Source: Nocardioides sp. SLBN-35 (GTDB lineage: Bacteria; Actinomycetota; Actinomycetes; Propionibacteriales; Nocardioidaceae). Taken from it: a stretch of DNA of 64,000 nucleotides. The position numbers and the translations under genes were made by a program. The notes beneath the pieces are model-generated. The model searched no databases and was not told the origin of the DNA. It saw only the letters and a program-made list of their open reading frames with translations. Shown here piece by piece: positions 42,463 through 55,611 of this stretch (positions are counted from its first letter, which is position 1; each line of letters starts with the position of its first letter). The DNA is taken from NCBI RefSeq assembly GCF_006715725.1, contig NZ_VFNU01000001.1, positions 1,364,001 through 1,428,000 of the forward strand. The letters run 5' to 3'.

Positions 42463-42502
42463 GGTGGGCAACCCTACGTGGCGCATCTGCAAGGATCGTG
42501 AC

Positions 42503-43339
42503 GTGAGTGGAGTCCTGGTGCTGGCCGGTACGCCGATCGGCCGGGTCGGCGACGCGCCGCCGCGGTTGGCCGACGAGCTGGCCGCCGCCGACGTCGTCGC
42601 CGCCGAGGACACCCGCCGGCTGCGACGGCTGGTCACCGACCTCGGCATCGAGCTGTCCGGGCGGGTCGTGTCCTACTTCGAGGGCAACGAGGCGGCCCGG
42701 ACCCCGACCCTGGTCGAGGCGCTCGAGGACGGCGAGCGCGTGGTGCTCGTGACCGACGCCGGCATGCCCAGCGTGTCCGACCCGGGCTACCGGCTGGTGG
42801 CCGCCGCGGTCGAGGCCGGGATCCGGGTGACCGCCGTACCCGGGCCGTCGGCGGTGCTCACCGCCCTCGCCGTCTCCGGCCTGCCGGTCGACCGGTTCTG
42901 CTTCGAGGGCTTCTTGCCGCGCAAGGCGGGAGAGCGCGCGCGCCGGCTCGCCGACCTCGCGACCGAGCAGCGCACGATGGTGTTCTTCGAGGCGCCGCAC
43001 CGCACCGCGGCCGCGCTGGAGGCGATGCGCGACGCGTTCGGCGCCGACCGGGCGGCGGCCGTGTGCCGCGAGCTGACCAAGACCCATGAAGAGGTGCGAC
43101 GCGACGGCCTCGCCGCTCTCGTCGACTGGGCTGCCGAGGGGGTGCGCGGGGAGGTCACCATCGTGGTCACCGGCGCGACCCCGGGCGCCGGCATCGCGAC
43201 CGATCCCGACAGCCTGCGGGCCGCGGTCGCCGGGCTCGAGGAGTCCGGCATGCGACGCAAGGAGGCCATCGCCGTGGTGGCCGGGCAGGCTGGACTACCC
43301 AAACGCGACGTCTACCAGGTGGTGCACATCGATGGCTGA
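42503..43339 (+). CDS. rsmI: 16S rRNA (cytidine-1402-2'-O)-methyltransferase RsmI
   Basis: A 278-residue SAM-dependent enzyme of the tetrapyrrole-methylase fold. Motifs LAGTPIG, EDTRR, SYFEGNE, VTDAGMPSVSDPGYRLV and PGPSAVLTAL are all present. GTG at 42503 follows AAGGA by seven bases. Divergent from pmt, an arrangement common in actinobacteria. Confidence 0.96.
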   Translation: MSGVLVLAGTPIGRVGDAPPRLADELAAADVVAAEDTRRLRRLVTDLGIELSGRVVSYFEGNEAARTPTLVEALEDGERVVLVTDAGMPSVSDPGYRLVAAAVEAGIRVTAVPGPSAVLTALAVSGLPVDRFCFEGFLPRKAGERARRLADLATEQRTMVFFEAPHRTAAALEAMRDAFGADRAAAVCRELTKTHEEVRRDGLAALVDWAAEGVRGEVTIVVTGATPGAGIATDPDSLRAAVAGLEESGMRRKEAIAVVAGQAGLPKRDVYQVVHIDG

Positions 43340-44177
43340 ACGGATCACGTCGGTCGAGCGGGACGGTCTGCAGCTCGACGTCCTCGACCAGGGGCCGCTG
43401 GAGGGCGAGGCGATCCTGCTGTTCCACGGCTTCCCCGAGACCGCCTCGTGCTGGCGGCTCGTGGTACCCATCCTGAACGAGGCGGGCTTCCGCACCCTGG
43501 CGATGACCCAGCGCGGCTACGCACCCCGCGCCCGGCCGCGCCGGCGTCGCGACTACGTGATGGCCGAGCTCCTCGGTGACGCGCGCGCGCTCGCCGAGAA
43601 GGTCGATGGCAAGGTCCACGTCGTGGGCCACGACTGGGGCGCGATCCCCTCGTGGCTGCTTGCCATGCACCACCCCGAGCTGGTCGCCAGCCTGACCGCG
43701 GTGTCCGTGCCGCACCCGCAGGCGTTCCTCACCTCGATGGTGCGCTCCACCCAGGGCCTGAAGTCCTGGTACATGCTCGCCTTCCAGGTCCCGTGGCTGC
43801 CCGAGCGCATCCTCGGCAGCAGGCGCGAGGCCGGCGCACGGCAGCTGCGGGCTGCCGGTCTCACCGCCGACGACGTCGCCCGGTTCCGTGAGGAGATCGT
43901 CGACGCCGGCGCGCTCACGACGGCTCTCAACTGGTACCGGGCCATGCCCCTCGGGGACCCGCGGCTGACCCGGGGCCGGGTCAGGGTGCCCACGACCATG
44001 GTGTGGAGCGACGAGGACATCGCGCTGGGCCGCTGGGGAGTGGAGCACACGGCGCGACTCGTCGACGCGCCGTACCGGTTCGTCGAGCTGAACGGGGTCT
44101 CGCACTGGATCCCGACCCAGGCGCCCGAGGCGCTCGCCGAGGCCATCCTCGACCGGGTCGGTGTCAGCACGTCGTGA
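43332..44177 (+). CDS. Alpha/beta hydrolase (epoxide hydrolase-like)
   Basis: A 281-residue hydrolase. Oxyanion motif HGFPE, nucleophile elbow GHDWGA with catalytic Asp, and the C-terminal His in NGVSHWIPTQAPE. Layout fits epoxide hydrolase/haloalkane dehalogenase relatives. The ATG at 43332 overlaps rsmI by eight bases; the stop overlaps tatD. Substrate unknown. Confidence 0.85.
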   Translation: MAERITSVERDGLQLDVLDQGPLEGEAILLFHGFPETASCWRLVVPILNEAGFRTLAMTQRGYAPRARPRRRRDYVMAELLGDARALAEKVDGKVHVVGHDWGAIPSWLLAMHHPELVASLTAVSVPHPQAFLTSMVRSTQGLKSWYMLAFQVPWLPERILGSRREAGARQLRAAGLTADDVARFREEIVDAGALTTALNWYRAMPLGDPRLTRGRVRVPTTMVWSDEDIALGRWGVEHTARLVDAPYRFVELNGVSHWIPTQAPEALAEAILDRVGVSTS

Positions 44178-45019
44178 GTGACGAGCGCCCACCCGTCCCG
44201 GAGCCGCTGCCGCACCCGGTCGTCGACAACCACTGTCACCTCGACATCGGCCGCGGCGAGGCCGCCTGGGACGCAAGGGAGGCGATCGACGCGGCGGTGG
44301 CGGTCGGCGTACGACGGATCGTTCAGATCGGCTGCGACCTGCCCGGTGCCCGATGGGCGGTTGCCGCGGCGGCGGAGCACCCGGAGCTGGTCGCCGGCGT
44401 CGCGCTGCACCCCAACGAGGCGCCCCGGATCCTCGCCGACGGCGGACGGGCCGCCCTGGAGGCGGCGTGGGACGAGATCGAGCAGCTCGCCGGCGCCCAC
44501 CCGAAGGTGCGTGCGGTGGGGGAGACCGGTCTCGACGCGTTCCGGACCGGCGACGACGGGCGGGCCGTGCAGGTCGAGTCCTTCCGTCGGCACGTCGACA
44601 TCGTCAAGCGGCTCGGCAGGACGCTGGTGATCCACGACCGCGAGACCCACGACGAGGTGCTCGAGGTGATCGACAGCGAGGGCGCGCCCGAGCGCTGGGT
44701 GATGCACTGCTTCTCCGGCGACGCCGCCTTCGCCCGCGCCTGCCTCGATCGCGGCGCCCACCTCTCCTTCGCCGGCACCGTCACGTTCAAGAACGCCGAG
44801 CCGCTGCGCGAGGCGTTGCGGATCACGCCCCGCGACCGGGTGCTGGTGGAGACCGACGCGCCCTACCTGACGCCGTCCCCCTACCGCGGGCGCACCAACG
44901 CGTCGTACCTCGTGCCGCTCACGGTGCGGGCCATGGCCGCCGAGCGCGGCGACGACCTCGCGGAGCTCTGCGCGGCGATCGACGCCAACACCGAGGCGGC
45001 CTTCGGGGGCGCCTGGTAG
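44174..45019 (+). CDS. tatD: TatD family metal-dependent deoxyribonuclease
   Basis: A 281-residue TIM-barrel hydrolase. Metal ligands are seen in NHCHLD, VGETGLD, VIHDRETHDE, MHCFSG and ETDAPYL. GTG at 44174 overlaps the hydrolase stop. In many actinobacteria tatD is followed directly by rpfB and rsmA; here two minus-strand c-di-GMP-type genes intervene. Confidence 0.95.
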   Translation: MSDERPPVPEPLPHPVVDNHCHLDIGRGEAAWDAREAIDAAVAVGVRRIVQIGCDLPGARWAVAAAAEHPELVAGVALHPNEAPRILADGGRAALEAAWDEIEQLAGAHPKVRAVGETGLDAFRTGDDGRAVQVESFRRHVDIVKRLGRTLVIHDRETHDEVLEVIDSEGAPERWVMHCFSGDAAFARACLDRGAHLSFAGTVTFKNAEPLREALRITPRDRVLVETDAPYLTPSPYRGRTNASYLVPLTVRAMAAERGDDLAELCAAIDANTEAAFGGAW

Positions 45020-45023
45020 CCGC

Positions 45024-45821
45024 TCAGAGCCCCAGCGCGGCCTGGAGCTGCAGGACGTCCGAGCGGATGGCCATCAGCCGCGCCGGCGCCTGCGCCTCGC
45101 TCATCACGCCGTCCGACACACGGTCCAGCGCGACCCTGCGATGGTGCGGGTACAGCAGCCGGGCGGTCATCTCGTACGACGTGCGCAGCAGGGCCCCGTC
45201 GGCGCCGGAGTGCACGGCCCGCAGTGCGTCGACCATGCCGGCCGGGAAGTGCCACTGTGTCAGCGCCTCGGCGGTCAGCTGCGGTGAGCAGATCCCGTAG
45301 CGGTCGGCTTCGGCCCGGAACCGCTCGACGCCGAGCCCGGTCGTGGCGAGCAGGTCGGCGTACCCGTCCGCGTCCGCCTGGTGGAGCAGCGCGGCGCCGA
45401 GCTGGGCGAGCAGGCCGAGGGAGAGCGCATCCGCGGTGGTCACCTGGAACCGGGGCCCCAGCGCACCGGCGGCCGCGGCCAGGTGCACCGACGTGGTCCA
45501 GAAGTCGTCGGGGAGGTGCTGCCCGTCGTCGATGCCGGCCAGCGCCACGGTCGCGACCGAGCGCACGGTGTTGAACCCGACCACGGTGACGGCGAGCTGC
45601 AGACTGGTCACCCGGCCGGACAGGCCGAAGTAGGCGGAGTTGGCCAGCTTCATCACCCGGGCCGCGAGCGCCATGTCGGCGCCGAGGATCGCAGCCAGCT
45701 CGGCGGCGCCGGCGCTGTCGCTGTTGCTGGTGCTCACGACCTGGGCGGCGACCGGTCGTTGCGAGGACAGCTGGTCCAGCCCGTCGAGGACCGCGTCGAC
45801 GTCGAGGACGGTGTGGTTCAC
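45024..45821 (-). CDS. HDOD domain signalling protein
   Basis: A 265-residue HDOD protein. The core reads ILGADMALAARVMKLANSAYFGLSGRVTSLQLAV (in part) and later LLAQLGAALLH and WHFPAGMVDALRAVH. HDOD proteins are non-catalytic HD relatives that integrate two-component and c-di-GMP signals, often in motility. GTG at 45821 overlaps the stop of the GGDEF-EAL gene, so it is co-transcribed from the candidate FliA-type promoter at 47928-47954. Confidence 0.88.
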   Translation of the reverse strand: MNHTVLDVDAVLDGLDQLSSQRPVAAQVVSTSNSDSAGAAELAAILGADMALAARVMKLANSAYFGLSGRVTSLQLAVTVVGFNTVRSVATVALAGIDDGQHLPDDFWTTSVHLAAAAGALGPRFQVTTADALSLGLLAQLGAALLHQADADGYADLLATTGLGVERFRAEADRYGICSPQLTAEALTQWHFPAGMVDALRAVHSGADGALLRTSYEMTARLLYPHHRRVALDRVSDGVMSEAQAPARLMAIRSDVLQLQAALGL

Positions 45822-47893
45822 AGCAGTGCTCCCCGGCCCGCGGGGAAGGAGCTCCGGCACCACTCCACGAACGAGGGCTCGGGCAGCGGCGGGCTGATCG
45901 CGAAGCCCTGCATCACCGAGCACTCCATGTCGGTGAGCATCGCTTGCTGGACCGAGGTCTCCACGCCCTCGGCGACGACTCCGATCCCGAGATTGTGGGC
46001 CAGGCTGATGACGGCCTGCGCCACGGCGGTGTGCCCGTCCTCCAGCTCGGCGACGAACGAGCGGTCCACCTTGAGATAGCTCACGGGCAACCGGCGCAGG
46101 TACGCCAGCGAGGAGTAGCCGGTGCCGAAGTCGTCGATCGCGACCTGCACCCCGTGCTCGCGCATCTGGCGCAGGATCGTGGAGGCGGTGTCCGGGTCCT
46201 TCATCAGGGCGGACTCGGTGATCTCCACGCACAGCTGCTCGGGCCGAAGCCCGCAGCGCCGTAGGGTCTGCTGGACCGTGTGGACCAGCAGGTTGTCGCT
46301 CATCTGCAGCGCCGACAGGTTGACGTTGACCCGCGCCGGCGCGAGCGCGCCCAGCTGCACCCGCCACGCCGTCAGGGCCCGGCACGCGGTCTCCAGCACC
46401 AGCTCGCCGAGCTCGCGCACCAGGCCGTGCTCCTCGGCGAGCCGCACGAAGGTGTCCGCCGGGACGTAGCCGCGGCGCGGGTGCTGCCAGCGCGCCAGGG
46501 CCTCGGCCGCGACGAGCTGGGGCCGGCTGCCGCCGTACGCGACGATCGGCTGGTAGTGCAGGGTGATCTGGCGTTCCTCGATCGCCTGGCGCAGGTCCGC
46601 GACCAGGGTGAGGGTGTCGTGGGCGGCGCTGCGGGCGCTCTCGTCGAGCACCATGATCCGGCCCTTGCCGCGCGACTTGGCCTGGTACATCGCAATGTCG
46701 CAGTCCCGGATGAGGTCGTCCGCGCTGTGGTGGTCGGGGCCGCGCATCACGACGCCGATCGAGCCCCGGGGCCGGATCTCCACGCCGTTGAGCATCACCG
46801 GCTCGCAGAGCACCCGCAGGATCCGGTCGGCGACGTCGAGCGCCCCGTCCAGGCTGGAGGTCGCGCAGGCGACCACGAACTCGTCGCCGCCGAAGCGCGC
46901 CACCAGGTCGCCCGGACGCACGGCACTCGTGAGGCGCTCGGCAACCTCGACGAGGAGCGCGTCGCCCGCGGTGTGGCCGAGGCTGTCGTTGACGACCTTG
47001 AAGTTGTCGAGGTCGAGGAACATGCACGCGAGGCCCGCGTCGGGCGTGGCCATCGTCGCGTTCACGTGGTCCCACAGCCGGGACCGGCGGGGGAGGCCGG
47101 TCAGCGAGTCATGCGTGGCCTGGTGGTTGAGCTGGTCCTCGAAGGCCCGCCGCTCGGTGATGTCCTCCAGGGTCGCGACGAAGCCGTCGCCCACGCCGGG
47201 CGTGCGCAGCGGCGTGAACCTCATGTCGGTGTGGCGGACCTCGCGCCTGTTGTCCAGGAAGCGGGCCTGCAGCTCCCGCTCCTCTCCGTCGAGTACGGCG
47301 ACGACGGTGGCCGCGATCAGGTCCAGGTCCTCGTGGTGCACGTAGGACATCCACCCGGTCCCGACCAGCTTGTCGGCGGTGACGCCGAGCAGCGCGCAGA
47401 GGGCGTCGTTGACGTGCCCGAGACGCATGCCCTGCTCCGACATCAGGGTCGGCACCGGCGACCGCTCCGCCAGCACCTTGAACCGCTGCTCGTGAGCGTC
47501 GGCCGACGCCCGCAGTGCGACCTCCAGCTCGGACTGCGCCGGATCGATCCGCAGGGCCCACAGCCGCCCACCCGGTGCCGGCGTCGACCGGACCCGGCAC
47601 GCCACGCTCTCGCCGACCGCGGTGCGCAGGGTCACGACGGTGGTCGTGGGTCGTTCCCGGCGGAACATCGTGACGAGCGTCTCGCCGTCGGGTGCCGACA
47701 TGTGGTCGTGCAGCGGCATGCCCTGCAGGTCCGACCCGGCGAGCCCCAGCAGCTGGGTGGCACCCGTGTTGCTCCATCTCACCGCGAGCTCTCCGAGCGT
47801 GCCCAGCTCGACCACCAGCAGCGCCGTACCGGAGTCCGCGGCGGCGGCGTGCAGCACGGCGGCGACGACGTCGCCCCTGGCGCTGGTAGTCAT
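45818..47893 (-). CDS. PAS-PAS-GGDEF-EAL c-di-GMP turnover protein
   Basis: A 691-residue cytoplasmic protein without membrane segments. Two PAS domains (about residues 15-120 and 135-255) precede a GGDEF domain with an intact active site (RFGGDEFVVA) and an EAL domain with AAEALARWQHP, VEITESAL and DDFGTGYSSL intact. It may therefore both make and break c-di-GMP; which prevails is not readable. The ATG at 47893 is chosen because the PAS region begins there. The FliA-type promoter upstream ties it to motility. Confidence 0.9.
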   Translation of the reverse strand: MTTSARGDVVAAVLHAAAADSGTALLVVELGTLGELAVRWSNTGATQLLGLAGSDLQGMPLHDHMSAPDGETLVTMFRRERPTTTVVTLRTAVGESVACRVRSTPAPGGRLWALRIDPAQSELEVALRASADAHEQRFKVLAERSPVPTLMSEQGMRLGHVNDALCALLGVTADKLVGTGWMSYVHHEDLDLIAATVVAVLDGEERELQARFLDNRREVRHTDMRFTPLRTPGVGDGFVATLEDITERRAFEDQLNHQATHDSLTGLPRRSRLWDHVNATMATPDAGLACMFLDLDNFKVVNDSLGHTAGDALLVEVAERLTSAVRPGDLVARFGGDEFVVACATSSLDGALDVADRILRVLCEPVMLNGVEIRPRGSIGVVMRGPDHHSADDLIRDCDIAMYQAKSRGKGRIMVLDESARSAAHDTLTLVADLRQAIEERQITLHYQPIVAYGGSRPQLVAAEALARWQHPRRGYVPADTFVRLAEEHGLVRELGELVLETACRALTAWRVQLGALAPARVNVNLSALQMSDNLLVHTVQQTLRRCGLRPEQLCVEITESALMKDPDTASTILRQMREHGVQVAIDDFGTGYSSLAYLRRLPVSYLKVDRSFVAELEDGHTAVAQAVISLAHNLGIGVVAEGVETSVQQAMLTDMECSVMQGFAISPPLPEPSFVEWCRSSFPAGRGALL

Positions 47894-49440
<1,547 letters not shown>

Positions 49441-49457
49441 ACCGATAGCCTGACCCC

Positions 49458-50345
49458 ATGCCTGAAACCTCCGCGCCGCGGCTGCTGGGCCCGGCGGAGG
49501 TTCGGGAGCTCGCAGCGCGGCTGGGCGTACGTCCCACCAAGCAGCGTGGCCAGAACTTCGTCATCGACGCCAACACGGTGCGCCGGATCGTCCGCGAGTC
49601 CGGCGTCACCGACGGCGAGGTGGTGCTCGAGGTCGGGCCGGGGCTGGGGTCGCTGACCCTGGCGCTGCTCGAGGTGGGCGCCGAGGTGACCGCGGTCGAG
49701 ATCGACCCGCTGCTGGCCGAGGAGCTGCCGGCGACGGTCCGCACTTTCGCGCCGGACCAGGCCGAGCGGTTCCGGGTGGTGCTCGCCGACGCGCTGGGCG
49801 TCACCGAGGTCCCCGGTCCGCCGCCGCAGGCACTGGTCGCCAACCTGCCCTACAACGTGTCCGTGCCGGTGCTGCTGCACCTGATGGCGCTGCTGCCCTC
49901 CCTGCAGCACGGCCTGGTCATGGTGCAGTCCGAGGTCGCCGACCGCCTGGCCGCGCCGCCGGGGTCGAAGACCTACGGCATCCCCTCGGCGAAGGCGGCC
50001 TGGTTCGCCGACGTACGACGCGCCGGGGCGATCGGGCGCAACGTCTTCTGGCCCGCACCCAACGTCGACTCCGGCCTGGTCGCCTGGACGCACCACGCGC
50101 CGCCGACCGACGAGGTCACGCGGGACCAGGTGTTCGCCGTGATCGACGCGGCGTTCGCGCAGCGACGCAAGGCGCTCCGCGGCGCACTGCGCACCCTCGC
50201 CGGTGGCGCCGAGCAGGCGGAAGCCGCGCTGCGGACGGCGGGCGTCGACCCGCTGACCCGCGGCGAGGCACTCGGGATCGACGAGTTCGTGGCGATCACG
50301 GTCGCCCTCCACGCGACGGCCGACGGCCCGAAGGACGATCAATGA
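49458..50345 (+). CDS. rsmA: 16S rRNA dimethyladenosine transferase RsmA (KsgA)
   Basis: A 295-residue methyltransferase acting on A1518/A1519 of 16S rRNA. SAM motif [10 protein letters not shown] and catalytic NLPYNV are intact; the start QRGQNFVID is typical. The ATG at 49458 lies six bases after a TAGCCT -10 box (49446-49451), so a leaderless promoter sits between rpfB and rsmA. Its stop overlaps ispE. Confidence 0.97.
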   Translation: MPETSAPRLLGPAEVRELAARLGVRPTKQRGQNFVIDANTVRRIVRESGVTDGEVVLEVGPGLGSLTLALLEVGAEVTAVEIDPLLAEELPATVRTFAPDQAERFRVVLADALGVTEVPGPPPQALVANLPYNVSVPVLLHLMALLPSLQHGLVMVQSEVADRLAAPPGSKTYGIPSAKAAWFADVRRAGAIGRNVFWPAPNVDSGLVAWTHHAPPTDEVTRDQVFAVIDAAFAQRRKALRGALRTLAGGAEQAEAALRTAGVDPLTRGEALGIDEFVAITVALHATADGPKDDQ

Positions 50346-51227
50346 CGCAAGTGACGGTCCGGGCACCCGCCAAGATCAACCTCCACCTCGGAGTCGGCGG
50401 GCTGCGACCGGACGGCAAGCACGCCCTCGCGACGGTCTACCAGGCCGTCGGGCTGTACGACGACGTCACCGTCGTCGAGGCCGAGGACTGGGCCGTCGGG
50501 CTGACCGAGCCGGTCGACGGCGTACCCCTCGACGGGGACAACATCGCCATCCGCGCCGGTCGCGCCCTCACCGCGCACCACGGCATCGACCGAGCCGCCC
50601 GGATCACCATCGCCAAGGGCATCCCGGTCATGGGCGGGATGGCCGGCGGGTCCGCCGACGCCGCGGCGACGCTGCTGGCGCTGGACCGGCTGTGGGACCT
50701 GCAGACCACCGACGAGGACCTGCTCCGCATCGCCGGGACCCTCGGGTCCGACGTACCGTTCGCGCTGCTCGGTGGCACCGCCCTCGGCACCGGCCACGGC
50801 GAGATCGTCACCCCCGTCCCGGACACCAGCTCGGTGTGGTGGGTCGTCGTGCTCTCCGACGAGGGCCTCTCGACCCCCGCCGTCTACGGCCACTTCGACG
50901 AGCTCTCGCCCGACGCCCCCGTCGAACCCCCGACCCCGGAGGCGTTGATCGAGGCGCTCGCCGGCGGCTGCCCCCAGGAGATCGGCGACCTGCTCGCCAA
51001 CGACCTCTGGCCTGCCGCCCGCGACCTTCGCCCCGACCTGGTCGACGTCGAGGTCCAGCTGCGCAGCATGGCCCCCGACGGCGTCCTGCTCTCCGGCTCC
51101 GGACCGACGCTGCTGATGCTGCACGAGGACGTCGAGGAGGCGCGGACAACCGTCGCCGAGCTCACCGGCCTCGGACACCGCTGCACCCTCGCGCCCGGAC
51201 CCGTCGCCGGTGCCCACGTGGTGACCT

Positions 51228-51235
<8 letters not shown>
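50342..51235 (+). CDS. ispE: 4-diphosphocytidyl-2-C-methyl-D-erythritol kinase IspE
   Basis: A 297-residue GHMP kinase of the MEP isoprenoid pathway. The N-terminal [11 protein letters not shown], the ATP loop [16 protein letters not shown] and the C-terminal [10 protein letters not shown] are all present. The ATG at 50342 overlaps the rsmA stop (ATGA). The rsmA-ispE pairing is conserved in actinobacteria. Confidence 0.97.
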
Positions 51236-53063
<1,828 letters not shown>

Positions 53064-53072
53064 GCCGCCTCG

Positions 53073-53090
53073 GCCGGCAGGCGTGCCGGC
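53073..53090 (+). terminator. Hairpin after the ABC-F gene
   Basis: GCCGGCA (53073-53079) and TGCCGGC (53084-53090) form a perfect 7-bp stem with a GGCG loop ten bases after the stop. Likely terminator, also facing the convergent MarR gene. Confidence 0.6.
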
Positions 53091-53126
53091 GGCCGGCTGT
53101 CGAGGTCGCCGCGGATTGAACGGGCG

Positions 53127-53615
53127 TCAGCCCGAGAACGGCACGAGCAGCCGCCGCAACAACCCGGCGAGGTCTGCCTGGTCGTCGACCGAGAGCCCGG
53201 TCAGCAGCTCCCGCTCGGCGTCGAGCAGGGCGGCGAACGCGCCGTCGACGGCGTCCTTGCCGTCCGGGGTGAGCCGGACCAGCACCCCGCGGCGATCGGT
53301 CGGGTCGGGGTGCCGCTCGACCAGCCCGCGGGTCGTGAGCCGGTCGACCCGGTTGGTCATCGTCCCGCTCGTCACCAGCGTCTCGCGCAGCAGCCGGCCG
53401 GGGGAGAGCTCGTAGGGCTCGCCCGCGCGTCGCAGCGCCGCCAGCACGTCGAACTCCCAGGACTCGATGTCGTGCGTCGTGAACGCGTGCCGCCGGGCCC
53501 GGTCGACGTGGTGGGCCAGCCGGGAGATCCGGCTGAACACGGACACCGGGCCGAGGTCGAGGTCGCTGCGCTCGCGCGCCCACGCCTCGATCAGCTCGTC
53601 CACCTCGTCCCGCAT
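53127..53615 (-). CDS. MarR family transcriptional regulator
   Basis: A 162-residue winged-helix repressor. The DNA-binding core reads LSPGRLLRETLVTSGTMTNRVDRLTTRGLVERHPDPTDRRGVLVRLT (in part), with the D-x-R wing. The ATG at 53615 is six bases after TATGGT, so the mRNA may be leaderless. Divergent from a hydrolase gene, with a perfect 16-bp palindrome in the shared promoter. Confidence 0.92.
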   Translation of the reverse strand: MRDEVDELIEAWARERSDLDLGPVSVFSRISRLAHHVDRARRHAFTTHDIESWEFDVLAALRRAGEPYELSPGRLLRETLVTSGTMTNRVDRLTTRGLVERHPDPTDRRGVLVRLTPDGKDAVDGAFAALLDAERELLTGLSVDDQADLAGLLRRLLVPFSG

Positions 53616-53642
53616 GCGCTCACCATATCCGACGTGTCGAGA

Positions 53643-53658
53643 ATCTTGATATCAAGAT
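53643..53658. promoter_or_regulatory. MarR operator palindrome
   Basis: ATCTTGATATCAAGAT is a perfect 16-bp palindrome of the type bound by MarR proteins. It overlaps TTGATA (53647-53652), which with TAGGGT (53669-53674) and a 16-base spacer forms the promoter of the hydrolase gene. Binding would block that promoter and probably the MarR gene as well. Confidence 0.75.
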
Positions 53659-53681
53659 AAATCGAGCGTAGGGTCGGCCCC

Positions 53682-54587
53682 GTGGAATCCCGCACCGCTG
53701 ACCTCGGCCCGGTCACCCTCACCAGTCTGGTCTGGGGCGACCTCGACGACCGCGGCCGGCCGCTGGCCGTCCTCCTCCACGGCTTCCCGGACACCGCCCA
53801 CACCTGGCGGCACCTCGGCCCGGCGCTCGCCCGCGCCGGCTACCGCGTCCTCGCACCCTTCACCCGCGGCTACGCCCCCAGCGGCATTCCCGCCGACGGC
53901 AGCTACCACGTCCCTGCCCTCATGCACGACGCCCTCGCGCTGCACCGGCTCCACGGCGGCGACGACCGCGCCGTTCTCGTCGGCCACGACTGGGGCGCCA
54001 TCACCGCCAACGGGGTCGCGGCCTCGCCGGCCAACCCGTTCGGCGCGATCGTGTCGCTGTCCGTGCCTCCTCTCTCGGTGATGAGCCCGCGCCGCGACGA
54101 CCTCGGCCGCTGGCTGCGCATCCTGCCGCGCCAGGCCGGGTTGAGCTGGTACACGCTGTTCAACCAGCTGCCCCGGCTGCCCGAGGAGCGCTTCGACGCC
54201 CTCGTCGCCCACCTGTGGCGGCGCTGGTCGCCCGGCTACGACGCGACGGCCGACCTCGCGCACCTCGCGGCCGCCGTACCGGACGACGCGCACAAGGCGG
54301 CCGCGATCGGCTACTACCGCGCCCAGCGGCGGCTGCGCCAGACCCCGGCGCGGTACCAGTCGCTGGCGCACGACTGGACCCGCGAACCCCGGGTGCCGCT
54401 GCTGTACCTGCACGGAGCCGACGACGGCTGCCTCGACGTGCGCTGGGCCGGACGGATCGGCGACCGCCTGCCGGCCGGCAGTCGTGTGGCCGTCGTCGAA
54501 GGCGCCGGGCACTTCCTCCAGCTCGAGCGTCCGGACGTCGTCAACGCCCGCATCCTCGACCATCTGCGCGAAGGAGCACGCCCATGA
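53682..54587 (+). CDS. Alpha/beta hydrolase under MarR control
   Basis: A 301-residue hydrolase with HGFPDTAHTW, nucleophile elbow GHDWGA (catalytic Asp), the late acidic residue in YLHGADDGCLD and the His of EGAGHFLQLE. Epoxide hydrolase-like. GTG at 53682 lies seven bases after TAGGGT, so a leaderless mRNA is likely. The stop overlaps the methyltransferase start. The inducer may be its own substrate. Confidence 0.85.
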   Translation: MESRTADLGPVTLTSLVWGDLDDRGRPLAVLLHGFPDTAHTWRHLGPALARAGYRVLAPFTRGYAPSGIPADGSYHVPALMHDALALHRLHGGDDRAVLVGHDWGAITANGVAASPANPFGAIVSLSVPPLSVMSPRRDDLGRWLRILPRQAGLSWYTLFNQLPRLPEERFDALVAHLWRRWSPGYDATADLAHLAAAVPDDAHKAAAIGYYRAQRRLRQTPARYQSLAHDWTREPRVPLLYLHGADDGCLDVRWAGRIGDRLPAGSRVAVVEGAGHFLQLERPDVVNARILDHLREGARP

Positions 54588-55369
54588 GCCTGACCTGGAA
54601 CCCCGACCGCTACCTGACCTACGCGGACGAGCGCGGGCGCCCGTTCCTCGACCTCGTCGGTCGGGTCGCAGCCGACGATCCCCACGTCGTGGTGGACCTC
54701 GGTTGTGGACCTGGCAATCTCACCTCCCTCCTCGCTGATCGCTGGCCGGCGGCGGCGATCACCGGTGTCGACTCCAGTGACGCCATGATCCGCGCGGCCT
54801 CCGACAGTTCGGCTTCGGAACGGGTGTCTTTCCACAGGGCCGACCTGCGCGACTGGTTGGCGGTCGCGGAGCCCGGGGGAGCCGACGTCCTCGTCTCCAA
54901 CGCGACGCTGCAGTGGCTGCCCGAGCACCTCGACCTGATGGGGGCTCTCGTGGGGGCCGTGCGGCCCGGCGGCTGGCTCGCCTTCCAGGTTCCCGGCAAC
55001 CACGACGAGCCCAGCCACACCCTGCGCGCAGAGCTGGCCGCCGAGCCGCCGTACGCCGCCCACACGGCCGGCGTCGCCGCCCCGCACGCCCATCGCGCGG
55101 AGGCCTACCTGCGCGCGCTCCAGGTGCTCGGGTGCGAGGTGGACGCGTGGGAGACGACCTACCTCCACGTGCTCCACGGCGAGGACCCGGTCTTCACCTG
55201 GGTGTCCGGGACCGGCGCCCGTCCGACGCTGCAGGCGCTGCCCGCCGAGCTGCGCGGCCGGTTCGAGGACGAGTTCAAGGCGCGTCTGCGCGCGGCGTAC
55301 CCGGACGAGGGCCACGGTGTCGTGCTGCCGTTCCGCCGGATCTTCGTGGTCGCCCGCACCCCTGTCTGA
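54584..55369 (+). CDS. tam: Trans-aconitate 2-methyltransferase
   Basis: A 261-residue class I methyltransferase. The N-terminal TWNPDRYLTYADERGRPFLDL, SAM motif VVDLGCGPGNLT and ATLQWLPEH match Tam. It methyl-esterifies trans-aconitate, which inhibits aconitase. The ATG at 54584 has AAGGAG and overlaps the hydrolase stop. A short tandem repeat (CGCACCCCTG, twice) spans its end. Confidence 0.85.
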   Translation: MSLTWNPDRYLTYADERGRPFLDLVGRVAADDPHVVVDLGCGPGNLTSLLADRWPAAAITGVDSSDAMIRAASDSSASERVSFHRADLRDWLAVAEPGGADVLVSNATLQWLPEHLDLMGALVGAVRPGGWLAFQVPGNHDEPSHTLRAELAAEPPYAAHTAGVAAPHAHRAEAYLRALQVLGCEVDAWETTYLHVLHGEDPVFTWVSGTGARPTLQALPAELRGRFEDEFKARLRAAYPDEGHGVVLPFRRIFVVARTPV

Positions 55370-55419
55370 CCCGCACCCCTGCCTGACCCGACCCGGCCGG
55401 AGCAGCAGAAAAGGCAGCC

Positions 55420-55452
55420 GCCGGGATTCCCCTCCCTCCGGGGAACCCCGGC
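55420..55452 (+). terminator. Terminator hairpin after tam
   Basis: A 13-bp stem (55420-55432 with 55440-55452, one mismatch) and a 7-base loop, 50 bases past the tam stop. The rest of the 242-bp gap to 55612 holds no feature I can support. Confidence 0.65.
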
Positions 55453-55611
55453 GACTGTTGCTCCCCACCGTGGTTGTGGCTGGTGCGCCGAGGCGACCGC
55501 AGTCCCTGTGTCAGGGCATCGAGCCCGCAGCACCCCCCAGATGCTTCGGACCCTCGCCGTCCCTCCCGCCCCCCAGCCGGATCGGATCGACGCTGCAGCC
55601 GCCTCGGCAGC

